Shown: positions 43,501 through 55,332 of the stretch, piece after piece
Layout of the letters: every line of letters begins with the position of its first letter
How positions within the stretch are numbered: the first letter of the stretch is position 1
Assembly: GCF_036785885.1 (NCBI RefSeq)
Contig: NC_092320.1
Coordinates: forward strand, 18,415,557 to 18,479,556
Length of the DNA stretch: 64,000 nucleotides
Direction of reading: 5' to 3'
From: Coffea arabica
Taxonomy: Eukaryota; Streptophyta; Magnoliopsida; Gentianales; Rubiaceae
Translations under genes and position numbers: made by a program
The notes under the pieces: generated by a model
The model's input: the letters and a program-made list of their open reading frames with translations, nothing else
Told to the model about the DNA's origin: nothing
Databases searched by the model: none

Positions 43501-46120
43501 GTAAATATGTAATAAAATTTTGTCGTATTATAAGTTTTTAATCATTTTCAATTTTTGAAAAGTTTGAAAGTTTGGATAACAATAACAACAAATCTACCTA
43601 GTTATATATAGAATATTACTTGTTTATATACCAAAATTTTTATAATTTAACGCCTATGAATATAATAAGATGATAAACTTTTAATAAGTTTACATCTGAG
43701 ACACAAGAAATAATAAGAGTAAAAGCCTAAACAAATGAGAAATAATATAATAATAAAAATGACAAAATGTATAACAATTAATAGAAGAAAATCTGTATGA
43801 TCTGGATTTTTTTTCCTTGGGAGATTGTTCATAAGAATATGATCCAATAATTATAAATGAAAATCACATGCATATATAATCTATTGTAGAATTTAAATTA
43901 CATTTAGTTCACGTATAAAATGGTCCTAAAATAATTAGTATACTATGATACAATGTTATTTTAACAACAAAATTTTTTTTTACTAAAAGTCTAAAATATC
44001 CATTACATACGTATGAGGGATACTTTACCATATTTGTATCTCACATCTAATCATGAAAGTTAATTTGAGAAAAAAATATTTTTGACAATAGAATTATTTT
44101 GAATTTAGTCAACAAGTTGAGATTTTTTAAACAATAAAAGTGAAATATTTTGGGAACTTAGTTGTTTATTTTCCCATTATTAAAAATTGCTATATTTTAG
44201 CAATTGTTGCCATTGACTTTTGATTCTGTAGACTAATTTTTATCAATGCAAAATTAGTTTTATTAACAATAATTGAAGTTCCATTGATCTGAGGATTGGC
44301 ATTTTATTGCTATTATTTTATATGTAAATAGTTAACATAAGTATTAAAATAAATAATAGCTACTTAAAAAAAAAAGGAAATTGGTGCTCAATTGATTATG
44401 GTGTAAAATATTAGTATACAATTAACTAGAGTTTGAAATGGAATTAAATTTATTTAGTATTTTACCTCTAACAACTTTGACCCCATTTAATGGTTTAAAA
44501 AAAAAAAAGACGTAGAAACTGGGATTGGTTCCTTAGTGTGAAAAAGGAAAGTTCTTCTAAATTAATGCTGCGTGAAATTCTAGATGCATATGAAATTAGA
44601 AATGTGATAACTTTGCAATTCATTCTCATTCATGAAGAATTTCTTCGATTCTATATAGAATCGCAATTTTTTTCGTTCAGCATGAAAATATTAATTCTTT
44701 TTTTGTCATATTGATGGCTTTTGCTTTTAAGATTATCTATATGTCGGTGGTTATTATTATTGACAAGGTTAGAGGTCATGGAAAATGTTACTAATTTTAG
44801 GAAAAATTATTTATTGTAAAAAAGGTTAATAATTTTCTATTAAGCATAACTACTGCATACAAAAGGAAAAGATATTTGATTTTATTTTGCTTTGATTAGA
44901 AGAACTTGTACTAGTAATAAAAGAAATTTCAATTCAACAATCAACGTGCACATGATTACAGTAATTTTTTAGTTATTTAGACTAATATATGCCATAAAGT
45001 AGTCAGATTTAGTCATTTGTGAATGCATAATTTTAACAGTTTACATAAGATTCATCTATAAAAAATTATGATGATTATAAAATGACATTTTATAATAATT
45101 TACATACCATTTGCCAATAAAAAATAGTTTGATAGAAAACATATGGATACAAATCCATAATGTAAATGATACAAAGTATGTTTGAAAGTCACAGAACCTA
45201 ACATATGGGTAATTTTACTATAATTTTCAAAGATTATGCTATGTTAATAAAACTTTAATTTTTATACTTGTGATCCAGAAAATAAATTTATTAAGATTTT
45301 CCATTTTATTAAATTCATAGGCATTAATATATGAAAATTGTGTACCATTTTATTATATTCATAGGTGTCAATATATGAAAATTGTGATGTATAGACAAAT
45401 GCAATTCTATATATAACTCGAAAGATTTGTTGTTACTGTCATCCAAACTTTCTAGCCTTTCACAAATTCAAAAATAATTCAAAATTTATAATATGACAAA
45501 TTATTCTTACATATTTTATAAGGCCATATGCAAAAAAAAAAATGTTTTCATAGTATATTTAAAATGCTTAAAACATATAACATTTATAAATGATACGTAT
45601 AATTGTGTATCATACATTTACATTACGAGTAATTACTAACTATAATACTAAGCTTCAATTATTAATAAAAAAATCTTAGCATTATTTCAAATAAACTTCC
45701 TAATACTTGTTTCTTATAAGTTTCTTTAATTAAATTAGTAAATTTATGCCACAAACTAGTAAGTTTTGATGATTAACCAAATTTACTATTCTATAAACAA
45801 TATTTACTATTAATCTATAAAAACTTACTATTACTTGAATTAAACTTACTCTCCAAAAAGTAAGTTTCGGATATAGAGTAGTAATTTACTTTAAAAAAAA
45901 GTAAGTTCCATATTTATTCAAATTTACTTTTTGAGACATAAAAGTTACTAATTTATTGAGTTAACTTACTATTTTTTTATGTAAAACTTACTAACCAAAA
46001 TTTTAGATACTATTTTATTTAGATGACCAGTACAACAGGTAATCAAATGGTCGCTAAAAGTATTTTTATCTGTTATATCAAGTAAAAATAGTTTTGTTAC
46101 TATAACGATTGTTCTTCAGA
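40590..46120. repeat. 5.5-kb AT-rich block of related units in direct-inverted-direct order
   Basis: Unit X (about 41,260-42,930) recurs inverted at about 42,960-44,000 and direct again at about 44,195-46,100. They share, for example, 'CCACAAACTAGTAAGTTTTG', 'CCAAAAAGTAAGTTTCG', 'ATTATTAATAAAAAAATCTT' and a 'GGTCGCTAAAAGTA' terminus (plus at 46,049; inverted at 42,976). The left edge (40,590-40,870) resembles a diverged inverted copy of the right end. No coding frame. A large non-autonomous TIR element with a nested relative is the likeliest reading. Confidence 0.55.
42440..42720. mobile_element. Partial AT-rich DNA element inside unit X
   Basis: Starts GGTCCGTTTGGATTAGCTG, which is repeated at 42,515 as GTCCGTTTGGATTAGTTG. 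It then has 'CTGTAGATGTTTTACGGATT' and 'TTTTAAAACATATTTTCGAG', which match the reverse complement of the right window edge (63,840-63,960). The copy is truncated at its right. Confidence 0.5.
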
Positions 46121-46586
46121 TTTTTCCTATATATATATATATATATATATGTATATGTATATGTATGTACGGGTAGCACGCTATTTGGTGTGTGAGAGTG
46201 TAATGTGAAGTGATATTGAGAAATAAAATGAGAATGGTTTTTTTTTTTTTGTCGCTGCTCTTGTTATTTCTATTCAATTTTCGCCCCAATATTTGTTTAG
46301 ACTTCCGCTGACAAACTTATTAAATCTTGTGAGATTCAATTTGAGTGGATGAATTCCTACATTTAGCCTCAGAACTTTGTGTGAGATTCTAAAAAATTAA
46401 AAATCGATAGTGTGTATTATTTACAAGAATGTCCCGATTTTGTCTTTGACAGCCAACATGATTTTGTGGCATGGACTAAACAAATGAAATTTTTTTTCAA
46501 AGTTATTGGAATTTGATCCGTCGTGGATGAAGGGCTTGTGGAACCTGCAGTAGATACAAAGTTGTCAGAGGAAGCACTTATAGAAT

Positions 46587-48071
46587 TGATAGGTTGCAAT
46601 TTTATCATTTATTTTATTATTAATTTCCCCTATTATCTGACCTAATGTGGATTAATTGCTAAATTCTATTCACTTTTGATATTTTGCATTTATTTTAGGG
46701 AGTAGAACAAAAATATGATAATAAGTGTCAATTTAACAAGAAAAGAACCCAAATAACAGAGTTTATCCGAGGGGCATTATTGACAAATAAAAACTTTTGT
46801 CCATTTTGATAATTTCAAAAGAAGAGAGCAGGGCAAAGGCTTCTATTTTATTGGGGGGCTGGAGCGCCGCACAGGGCTTCTGCTTCTTTTTCCTCCGGAG
46901 TCCTCTTCGGAAGGGGAGCCACCGCACAGGAGAGCGAATGATTAGAACAGGCAAATTGTATTTGCGGAGAGAGGGCATTACCTTTTTATCTTTTCGTCCT
47001 GTAGCGTAGTAGTTAGACTAGTGCTTAGCTTTAGCTCCAGTTCACGGAGGTGAGGAGCTTTCTTAGAGAGCTTTGACCTTTCTTTTGTCTCTTAGGAAGC
47101 TTCAGTCCACGCATGACAGGGACTCTTTGAAGAATTGAATCAATAGTTGTTTTCCAAGCTTTTCTTTATTCAGTCGGTCAAGGTGAAGTCTCGCGAACAA
47201 GAATAATGGTCGCGATCGTTTCTTCACTTTCCTGTGGGTTTTGTTTATCAAACATGAACTAAATTTTCTTTTCTAGTCAAGGAACAATGGAGGCTTTGGT
47301 TCGCCTATAAAAATTGTGAGATCGAATTTAATTTTACCTTTTTATTTTATTTATTAGTATTCACATATTTCTTATTTGCAGTGCTTGTGATTATTTAATT
47401 AATTGATTGTCTTGGATCCAGATAATTAGTTGATTGGGTAATCTATTGTCAATTGAGGCATTAAATTCGTAATTGTTTAATTGTTCTAAAATAGTGACAA
47501 ACTGGCATGATTGAATTTGTATCAGGGGAATAAGCGGGCTAATCTAAAATAACCCTGGTAGTGCGTTATTTGGTTAGAATAGGGCTCCTCTAATACGTAA
47601 GGCAATTGGGGAATTAAATTCTATGGGCGTACCTAAAATTATTTCTCAATTAGAGCAGTGATTAACGGGCGTACCTTGATCACCGACACAGTAAGGAGGG
47701 GTTGACAGCCATCGCTTGTTTGGTAGTTATAATCTATTTATTGATAAATAATTGGAATTGCCTTTGCTTCGATGATCAATTAGGTGCACCATTACTGAAG
47801 TTATTTCTTAGCTAGATCCTTAATTATTACTCATTTGATTTTAGTAAATTGTTATTTAATTTCTAGTTGGCTATTTTATTTTTATTATTTTACTTTTAGT
47901 TGAATTGTTTAAATTGTCACCCTTGATATAAAACACCCCCCTTTGTTACTATGGATTTCAAAAGAAACAGTTACACCCAATTCCTGTGGATTCGACCATA
48001 CTTACCACTATCTACAGAAATTAACTTTAGTTGAGCAGGTTTTTATTATTGCATAGGCTGACAACCTGTCA
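46587..48071 (+). repeat. Inferred 5' LTR of the nested gypsy-like element
   Basis: Inferred from TG at 46,587, CA at 48,070-48,071 and the primer site six bases on. There is no second copy to prove the limits. The region is non-coding, with a GC-richer U3/R-like patch near 46,850-47,110. Confidence 0.45.
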
Positions 48072-48076
48072 ATTTT

Positions 48077-48093
48077 TGGCGCCGTTACCGGGG
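48077..48093 (+). promoter_or_regulatory. tRNA-Asp primer-binding site
   Basis: TGGCGCCGTTACCGGGG complements the 3' end of plant tRNA-Asp with one mismatch. It is a usual primer of Athila/Tat-type gypsy elements. Confidence 0.8.
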
Positions 48094-48177
48094 ACTGGTG
48101 TCAGATTAATTTGTTTCTTTTTGAGTTCATCTTGTTTTCATATTTTTTTTTATTTTATTTTTCTTTTTTTATAGTTT

Positions 48178-49179
48178 ATGGCTGCTAACATTCCCTATTT
48201 TGATGATAGACTGGATTTTATTCTTGAATGGGGTTATGAGACTCGTGTTTTTCCTAATGATCAATGGGCTGTTGCAAATTGTGAAACTTATTTTGCCTCA
48301 GATTATTCAACCGACACATGCCCTGTATTTCAAGATAATCTAAGTGCTCCAATTGATACTTTTGGAGATTTTCCACCTCGATTTCAAACGTGGTATGACC
48401 CTTACCCAAACAGCTATGATCAATAATGGTAGGATAATTCCAATTTTAATTATGCGACCGGACCAATGAATTTTCAACAGTAAGAGTTTCAACAACTATC
48501 ATCCATGTCAGATATGTCTCTTCAGGAATTGATTGAATTATTTGCTAATAATACATATTGATTTCATCAGAAGATACGAGCGAGCCTTTGCGACCTGGCG
48601 GATCAAATGAATCAATTGACATCCAGGATAGAGCGGTTAGCTTCTCACCTTGAAGAATTGTCCTTACAAACCAATATCAATCTTGAAGGAGATGATAGTG
48701 CAATTATCCAGCAAAATGACATGGAACTGCAAGAGTTTGAAGGAAACGGATCTAAAGATGCAGTTGAAAAGGAAGTTGAAGTGCAAGACATAAGACTCCA
48801 AGATCAACTCGTTCAAGCGAACGAATTCAGTGAACAATCTCCAAATGCGGTGACATTTTCTCCATTCCTTAATCAATATTTTCCTGACTCCTATTTTTCA
48901 ACTCCTGTTATTGAGATTGATTTTATTATATCAGAAAATTTTAAATTTCATGACAGGAATACGTTAAGAGTGGCGATGGTAAAATATCTTGAACCGATAA
49001 ATGCGTGTGATGGAGGAGTGAGTGGAGAATTCAGATCATTGTTGACTTGTTTGGCGCCATTTACTAGTCCAGGGAAGACCGTAACTCGTGTGCTCAAGAA
49101 TTACTCTATTTACGAGGGTTATCAGGACTATATAGAGGATGAAGTATTGAAACGAGCTACAAGATTTTATCCTCCCTGA
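48178..49179 (+). pseudogene. Gag-like ORF of the nested element, four in-frame stops
   Basis: A frame of 334 codons from ATG 48,178 is interrupted only by TAA 48,424, TAG 48,430, TAA near 48,481 and TGA near 48,559; both open halves are in the same phase. The N-terminal half is Asp/Tyr/Phe-rich. The middle has a Leu-rich coiled-coil-like stretch ('MNQLTSRIERLASHLEEL'), and the C-terminal half is acidic. No zinc knuckle, protease or RT is present. It resembles the gag-linker region of non-autonomous gypsy elements, but this is inferred from context. Confidence 0.55.
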
Positions 49180-49356
49180 ATAAACATGACAATATCTAGT
49201 CAAAAATATTAAAGAAATGCGCTCATTGAGAGGCAACCCAATTATTATTTTTAATTGTTTGTTTGATTTCGTGTGATAGTTTAAATATGTTTTCCTTGAA
49301 TTTGAATGATTTCGAGTTTCAATTTTCGTTTTGATGAATTGTAGGTGTCCTTCTGT

Positions 49357-49562
49357 CATGACGCGCCCGCGTCATGATGTATAGAGAACTCATGATCAGA
49401 ATCGTCAGAAGGGGTTCCTGCCCTCATGACGCGCCCGCGGCATGACATATAAAGTGCTTATGATCAGAATCATCAGAAGGGGTTCCTGCCCTCATGACGC
49501 GCCCGCGTCATGTTATATGGAGAGTTCCAGATTCCGTTCCTTCATGACGTGCCCACGTCACG
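49357..49562. repeat. Four tandem palindromes (CATGACGCG...CGCGTCATG)
   Basis: 20-bp palindromes at 49,357-49,376, 49,425-49,444, 49,493-49,512 and 49,543-49,562 with spacings 68, 68 and 50 bases. The first is perfect (9-bp arms, CC centre). The spacers share 'ATGATCAGAATCRTCAGAAG' and GGGGTTCCTGCCC. Each arm contains TGACG, the core of plant TGA/bZIP sites. Confidence 0.9.
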
Positions 49563-49802
49563 TTCGCAGGAAAGGTAAATATTCAAAAAAACTGCAGAAC
49601 GATTATTGATTTTCTGTTAATCTCTACTTTTGAATTTCAAAAATAAATTTTGTCAATAATAAAAAAAAAGAAGTTATATAAAAAAAAACTTCAAAAAAAA
49701 AAATTTTTCAAAAAAATAAAACCTTTTTTTAGTAATTAACTAAAAAAAAAAGAGGGAGAGTCTTCCTGTAAAAAAAAAATTCTGAAAAGAGAAAAAAATA
49801 AA

Positions 49803-50320
49803 ATGAAAAAAAAATTATTTCCTTTTTCTTTTTCTTTTTCTTTCTTCCCTCTTCTTTCTTCTCTTTCTTTTTCTTTCTTTCTTTCTTCTTTTTTTCTTCT
49901 CCCTTGTTTTCCTCTGTGTCGACCGAGGCTCCTTCGCACGCCGCCATCTCCAACAGCGCAACTCGCCACACCTCTCCCCCTTGTCCATGTGAAGCAGCCA
50001 ATGCCGCCCGCACGCCACTGCCGCTTCAATGCACGAGGCGCGCGCCTCCCTCGTTGCTCTCCCCGCTACTGTACGCCGCCCCCTCACGCACTTCCCTCTC
50101 TCCACCTAGTTCCATCGCCCACCACAGGTGCACCAAGTGCACGACCGCTGCTCTGCGCGTCTTCCTCGCAGTCGCCTAGCTTCTGAAGCCGCCGTCGCTC
50201 AAGCGCTCGCACGCCGCGCTCATTCGACGCGCTACCTTCCTCGTCCCATTCGCGCCGCCCACTGTCTCTCTCTCGCTCTGAGCCCTCCACCGTTCCTGCC
50301 TACCCCTTAGCCACTCGAGA
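49803..50320. other. CT-rich tract and GC-rich island inside the nested element
   Basis: A (TTTC)n-like pyrimidine tract (49,815-49,912) leads into about 400 bases of strongly GC-rich DNA (49,913-50,312) in an otherwise AT-rich region. Both strands have open frames of about 90-125 codons of low complexity (Pro/Ser/Arg or Arg/Glu-rich). It may be a captured host exon or leader. No protein family is recognised. Confidence 0.4.
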
Positions 50321-51211
50321 AAGAAGTTTCATTGTCCTCTTTGTTTTAATTACTTTATTACCTCCATTGAGGACAATATAGGATTTAGGTGTGGGGGGGA
50401 GCAGTTATAGTGTTAGTTTTTCTAGTTCTTAGTTTTCAGATATTTTTCTTTTATTTTTAGTTTGTTATTTGTCTAGTTTTCGCTTACTTTTTGTCATTTA
50501 TCTGTCTAGCTCTTCTATGATTGCCAGGTTTGATGTTGGATTGTTGCCCTATTTCTACTTTTGCCAAGTTTTAATAATAAAAATGTGTCGAGTTAATGTG
50601 GTTGAATCCAAGAGCATTCCTTTGGTGAATATCAGTGATTATGTAGCTCTTCTAATTTTTGGTTAACTTCTTTAGGTATAGGGAATGATTGTTGACATTT
50701 TCATGTGAATTGGTCTAATGATTAACTTTAGTTCTTCATGTTTGTAAAATGAGGCTAGTTGATGCAAATTTTCTTTTGATTTTTGTGTTATTTTGAGTTT
50801 CTGATGTTATTTAGCTGTGAATAAAAGTTAACTGTATTCCGTTAGTCTTTACTATCGAGTAATCGGAGATCTTCACCAAAAGTGTCGATTGTCGCGTCAA
50901 AAAGTTGTAATTGCTATGAGTACGTGGTCACGTGACGATAGAAGCTGAGTAACCGGACTCTTTCATCCGACATTTCATCTGACAAATGTCGGAGTTCGCG
51001 TCAAAAGGCTCTCATGGCTATAAGACTAAGTCTTGTGTTACTATTGGAAAAAAAAAGAAAAAAAAGGAAAAAAAAAAGAAAAAAATTTTTGTGGCATGGA
51101 CTAAACAAATGAAATTTTTTTTCAAAGTTATTGGAATTTGACCCGTCGTCGATAAAGGGCTTGTGGAACCTGCAGTAGATACAAAGTTGTCGGAGGAAGC
51201 ACTTATAGAAT

Positions 51212-53304
51212 TAGAGACAAATCGACATTTGGATGTAAGGTGTTTCATTATCTGAGCATAAACTCCAATTGCACCTGTTCAAACAGTTTATGAATGCAAA
51301 GACGGTGAAAGAGACTTGAATAATTTTGGCGAATTCAAATTGAGGTCCTTTCAACGGGAAAAAAATAAAATTGCAGGAACTTAAAAGACAAGCCGAGCTA
51401 CCCTAGATGAAACCAATGGTGTCGACTAAAGTTAGAAAAAGTTTTCGTTGTTGAAAAAGTTTTCAGTCCTTGGGTTCTAAGTTTTGTATCAAGAAGTGGG
51501 TTCTTGAAGTCACGAAGGATCTTGATATGTTAAGTCTTGCTGACCTGGGAGGTGAATTGATAGCATATGAAAAATCCTTGGAACGACCATCTATAAGTAC
51601 AGTGAAGGAGGCGTTACAGGCAAAAGTCGACGAACACAAAGAAAAGAGCTCGAGACATCATCACTAAAGAATCCACTTGCACCTCGAGTTTCAGAAGCAA
51701 GCTTGAGTAGACAGTCAGAAGGGCAGATTGTCCAGTCACGCACTGATTCTTCAACTTCTACCATGCAACCTGAGCTATCTAGTTGCCTACAGAGAGAGCG
51801 CGCCACCCACCTACCAATTTTAAAGACTATGTCATTGGTAGAGATAATGATTTATCTGACAAAAATATTGTTAATTTTGCACTATTAACAGATTGTGATC
51901 CAGTTACCTTTGAGGAAGCTATTAAAAAATGATCATTTGGGTACGTGGAATGGATGACGAGATTCATGCAATTGAGAAGAATGACCGGTGAGAGTTGACT
52001 AGTCTCCGGCTTGAAAAGAAACCCACTGGAGTTCAGTGGGTGTACAAAACCAAGTACAAACTAAGTGAAAAAGTGAATCACTATAAAGTGAAGTTAGTTG
52101 TTAAACGTTACAAATAGAAGACAGATTTTGATTATTTTGAAGTTTTTGCACCAGTTATCAGACTTGATACAGTCTATGATTATTTCTCTTATTGCCAATA
52201 ATCATTGGAAGATATATCAAATGGACATGAAATCTGCTTTTCTGAGTGGTATTTTGGAAGAAGTGTTTGTTGAGTAACCTGCAAATTATATCTGAAGGAG
52301 TCAAGAAAATAAAGTTTACAAATTGTAGAAGGCATTTTATCATGATTTGAAACAAGGCCCTAGAGTTTGGTGCACTCACATTGATATATGTTTTGTTGAA
52401 TGTGATTTTTTAGAGATGTCCATATGGGCATACCTTGTACATTAAATCCAATCCTGGAGGATATTCTCATTGTATGCTTGTATATGGATGGAATTGAAGT
52501 TTGTCAATCAAATGATGGAATCATTATTTCGCAAAGAAAATATGCTGGTGATATTTTGAAGAAATTTATGATGGATGTGGCAAAACTAACAACATATGGC
52601 ACCAGTGAACTTCTGGATCCTACAAACTTTAGAAGATTGACGGGGAGTCTTAGATATTTGAGTACGACAAGACCAGATATTACTTATGAAGTTGGTTTGA
52701 TTAATAGATTCATGGACTTGTCACGTCAATTTCATTTGTAAATTGTTAAGAAAATTTTGAGATACATCCGAGATACAGAGTCTAATGGCATATTTTACTC
52801 ATCTGTTAATGAATCTAGACTAGTTGGATTTACCGATAGTGACTAGGCTGAAGATACAATTCAAAGAAAGAGTACTTCTAGTTATGCATTCTATTTGAGT
52901 AACAAGTATTCTCGGTTATACAAAAACCAACAAGTTGTGATTTTATTGACACCCAAGACAGAGTATATAGCAGCAGCGAGTAGTGCTATACAAGCATTAG
53001 GGTTAAGAAGGGTGCTTGGTTTTCTTTGACATGAACAAGATGGTTCTATCAAAATATTTTGCAATAGTAAATCCGCAATTGAGCTGACAAAAAAAAAAAA
53101 AAAACCAGTATTTCATGAACGTAGAAAACATATTGATATTCAATATCACTTCATTCAGGAGTTGGTTCAAGAAAAGGAAATTACCATCGATTATTGGAAG
53201 ACCAAGGACCAAGTAGCCGACATATTTACAAAATCACTCAAGTTGAAGATGTTCGAGAAATTTAAGAAAATGCTTGGCATGATGAAATTGAAAAACTTGA
53301 TTTA
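51212..53304 (+). pseudogene. Degenerate copia gag-pol remnant
   Basis: Many stops and shifts, but recognisable RT ('GVQWVYKTKYKLSE' near 52,035; 'LRYLSTTRPDITYEV' near 52,650) and RNase H/C-terminal pieces ('KTEYIAAASSAIQALGLRR' near 52,960; 'KDQVADIFTKSLKLKMFEK' near 53,210). The gag portion continues the frame broken at 46,586. Protease and integrase are largely missing or unrecognisable. Not functional. Confidence 0.8.
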
Positions 53305-53562
53305 GGGTAAGGCAACGTAAGATATTGAACCAAGTTCTATTAATTACTCCTGAGCAAGTTATTTTGATCGGTGGATTTTGTAGGCAGCCGTGTGATGCAT
53401 GGAAACTTGGATTAGTTTATGAGTTCCTTCACGTACTGTTGGGTTGCAATGCTATTGGTTAGACAGGCAGCAAAGTTAATATCCCTGTCTTGGGCGGTTA
53501 AATGTTTTCTTAATTTGTCACTTCGGTTGCTTGAGTCAGCTTGTAACCAACCGATTCACTTG

Positions 53563-53684
53563 TTTTTTTTTTTTTTTTTTTATCGAAACAGGGAGTATCT
53601 CAAAGATGCAGGAAAGGTGACTCAAACACACGATCTCAAGTTCTAAAGAGGTTACCCTGAAACCATACGAGCCAACCCAGGGAC
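53563..53684 (-). mobile_element. tRNA-derived SINE in the copia 3' LTR
   Basis: Minus strand: tRNA-like head (GGGTTGGCTCGTATGGTTT; box B-like TGTTTGAGTC) and a poly-A tail of ~18. The target 'AACCAACSGATTCACTTG' occurs at 53,545-53,562 and 53,685-53,702 with one mismatch. It inserted after the LTR element and is therefore younger than it. Confidence 0.85.
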
Positions 53685-53891
53685 AACCAACGGATTCACT
53701 TGTGTAAGGGTGTAATATGAGCTGAAGTGATATTGAGAAATAAAAAAGAGTGGGTATATGCATATATATATATTTTGGGGTCGCTGCTCTTGCTATTTCT
53801 ATTCATTTTTTGCCTCAATATTCGTTTAGAACTTCCGCTGCCAAACTTATTAAATTTTGTGAGATTAAATTTGAGTGAATCAATTCCTACA

Positions 53892-55330
53892 GCTAGATGT
53901 GCAACCTCGGTTTTAAATAAAACGAATTGTAAATTGTTACATCATCATTTAAATGGTCTTAACAAGGAATCTTTCGATATCAAAGGCACCCTGCAAGATC
54001 TTCTGTATCTAGCTTCTATACCATACTACTGTATAAGCTTCCCTGTTGCCATTGAGAATGTAGAGAAACAACATGTAATGGTAGATCTTGATCTTTGCAT
54101 TCATACTTATATCTTAATTAAATTTGAATTCCTTTTGATCTAAAAAAAAAAAATCCTAAAACTAGATAGGCCATTCATTTTTTTTAATGCTTCCTGTGAA
54201 CGTAGATATGAACCTAGATAGGCCAAACTTTCATATCACACTGCCACGCTAACACTGCGTGTGAGGACCATAAATGGACGCGAGTTAGTGTTTCACACAC
54301 CCAATAATATAGAATGTGAGAAGCAACTGATGAACTAAACGTGTCTAATTCGGATATATCAACTCGTACAGTATTAAATGCTGGAGTCAGTGGAATATAT
54401 TTTCTTCAACGTTAATAAGGAAAAAATGGAGCAGCTATTTCTTGGGGGGAAAAAAAAGAAAAAGAAAAAAGCTTTTACGGATTTTACATGGCAAATGCAC
54501 CAGCCGCATTTCACTGCAAGATGTTGATTTAGTTGCCTTTTCTTTTGGTTTTTTTTTTTCAATTTTTTGTCTTTGGATTTTGGCTAAGTAAGTATATGCT
54601 TCTCTAGGTTTTATTCCTTTTCCTCCCTTGGGTAGCAGTTTTTTCATCCCGAACAATACAACGCTAGAAACGAAGAAATTATGGTGGCTTCTTTTTTGCG
54701 TCTGTCCTCTTTTTTTTTTCTCGAACTTTTCTGTAGTTTGAGCTCGTAAAACTAGGGGTTGATCAGATTCATATGCACGTTCTGATATTTGTTCTTGCCT
54801 GATATGAGGAGGATGGTTTGTTAAGTTACGCAGTCAGGCTCTGCAGTCCATCTATAACTCGAAGATGGCAGGATCTCATTCACATACCCTTTTAAGGGAT
54901 TTAATCGTTCATTTGAGAGCTCCGAGACAGCAAAATCATTCACTTCATCGATACACTAATGTAGTTTATTTCTTCATTCATATACTAAAACTGATGTTTG
55001 CTTTGGATTTTCATGGATAGATGATCCAGCCAATGGGTCAAAATAATTAATTACTACCATTTAGGCTAGCTACTATATGGTTATAAAAAAAAAAAAAAAA
55101 AGAAGAAAACAGAGCAGCAAGAAATTACTAAGTACGAAAGGACATAATGATGTATAACCATCAAATAAGTTTTAACATAAGATCTCTGGTGACTGCATAG
55201 GACACCATATATGACTACAGGTACATATTAGGCGCAGCCTAAGGGCTTGGCCATCTTATTTAGAAATCCTACTAGCTCTAGCGAGCATAACCTCAAGCTC
55301 TCCGTAGAAACCACGTTCAAGAAAATCCCA
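53892..55330. other. Intergenic, downstream flank of the second LTP gene
   Basis: A 138-codon plus-strand frame (53,727-54,143) spans the LTR end and has no recognisable domain. The rest is AT-rich. The stretch 55,227-55,330 resembles 36,270-36,370 ('GCCTAAGGGCTTGGCC', 'CATCTTATTTAGA'), the matching 3' region of the first LTP gene, so it is probably the 3' UTR. Confidence 0.45.
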
Positions 55331-55332
55331 CC

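Larger units (their letters stand above)
46587..51088 (+). mobile_element. Nested non-autonomous gypsy-like element with a single LTR
   Basis: A tRNA-Asp primer site TGGCGCCGTTACCGGGG at 48,077-48,093 follows an LTR-like region (about 46,587-48,071; TG...CA; with 'TTCCTGTGGATTCGACC', typical of gypsy R-U5). One decayed structural frame follows (48,178-49,179), then tandem palindromes, a G-rich tract GTGTGGGGGGGAG near 50,390 and an A/G-rich tract at 51,050-51,085. No 3' LTR is present. A ~120-bp copia segment precedes the LTR (46,466-46,586) and follows the A/G tract (51,087-51,208). No pol. Confidence 0.6.
46190..53891 (+). mobile_element. Decayed Ty1/copia retrotransposon with nested insertions
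   Basis: The ends share LTR sequence: 46,195-46,361 and 53,710-53,891 match through 'AAGTGATATTGAGAAATAAA', 'CTTCCGCTG' and 'AATTCCTACA'. A degenerate tRNA-iMet primer site follows at about 46,362. A gag start (about 46,400-46,586) resumes at 51,212, and RT-RNase H relics run to about 53,304. The 5' LTR is truncated at a (TA)n run. The element is interrupted by the gypsy-like insertion at 46,587-51,088 and by a SINE in its 3' LTR. Confidence 0.75.

Noticed and set aside
46417..46608. 63-codon protein (minus), with a near copy at 51,018-51,248
   Set aside because: Both are antisense shadows of the duplicated copia gag segment; the sense frame explains the similarity.
49803..50186. 127-codon protein and overlapping Arg/Lys-rich frames on the minus strand
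   Set aside because: Low-complexity translations of a CT-rich tract and a GC island; frames are open on both strands, which argues for composition rather than coding.
53727..54143. 138-codon protein
   Set aside because: It begins inside the copia 3' LTR and continues into the flank, so it is a chance frame across a junction.
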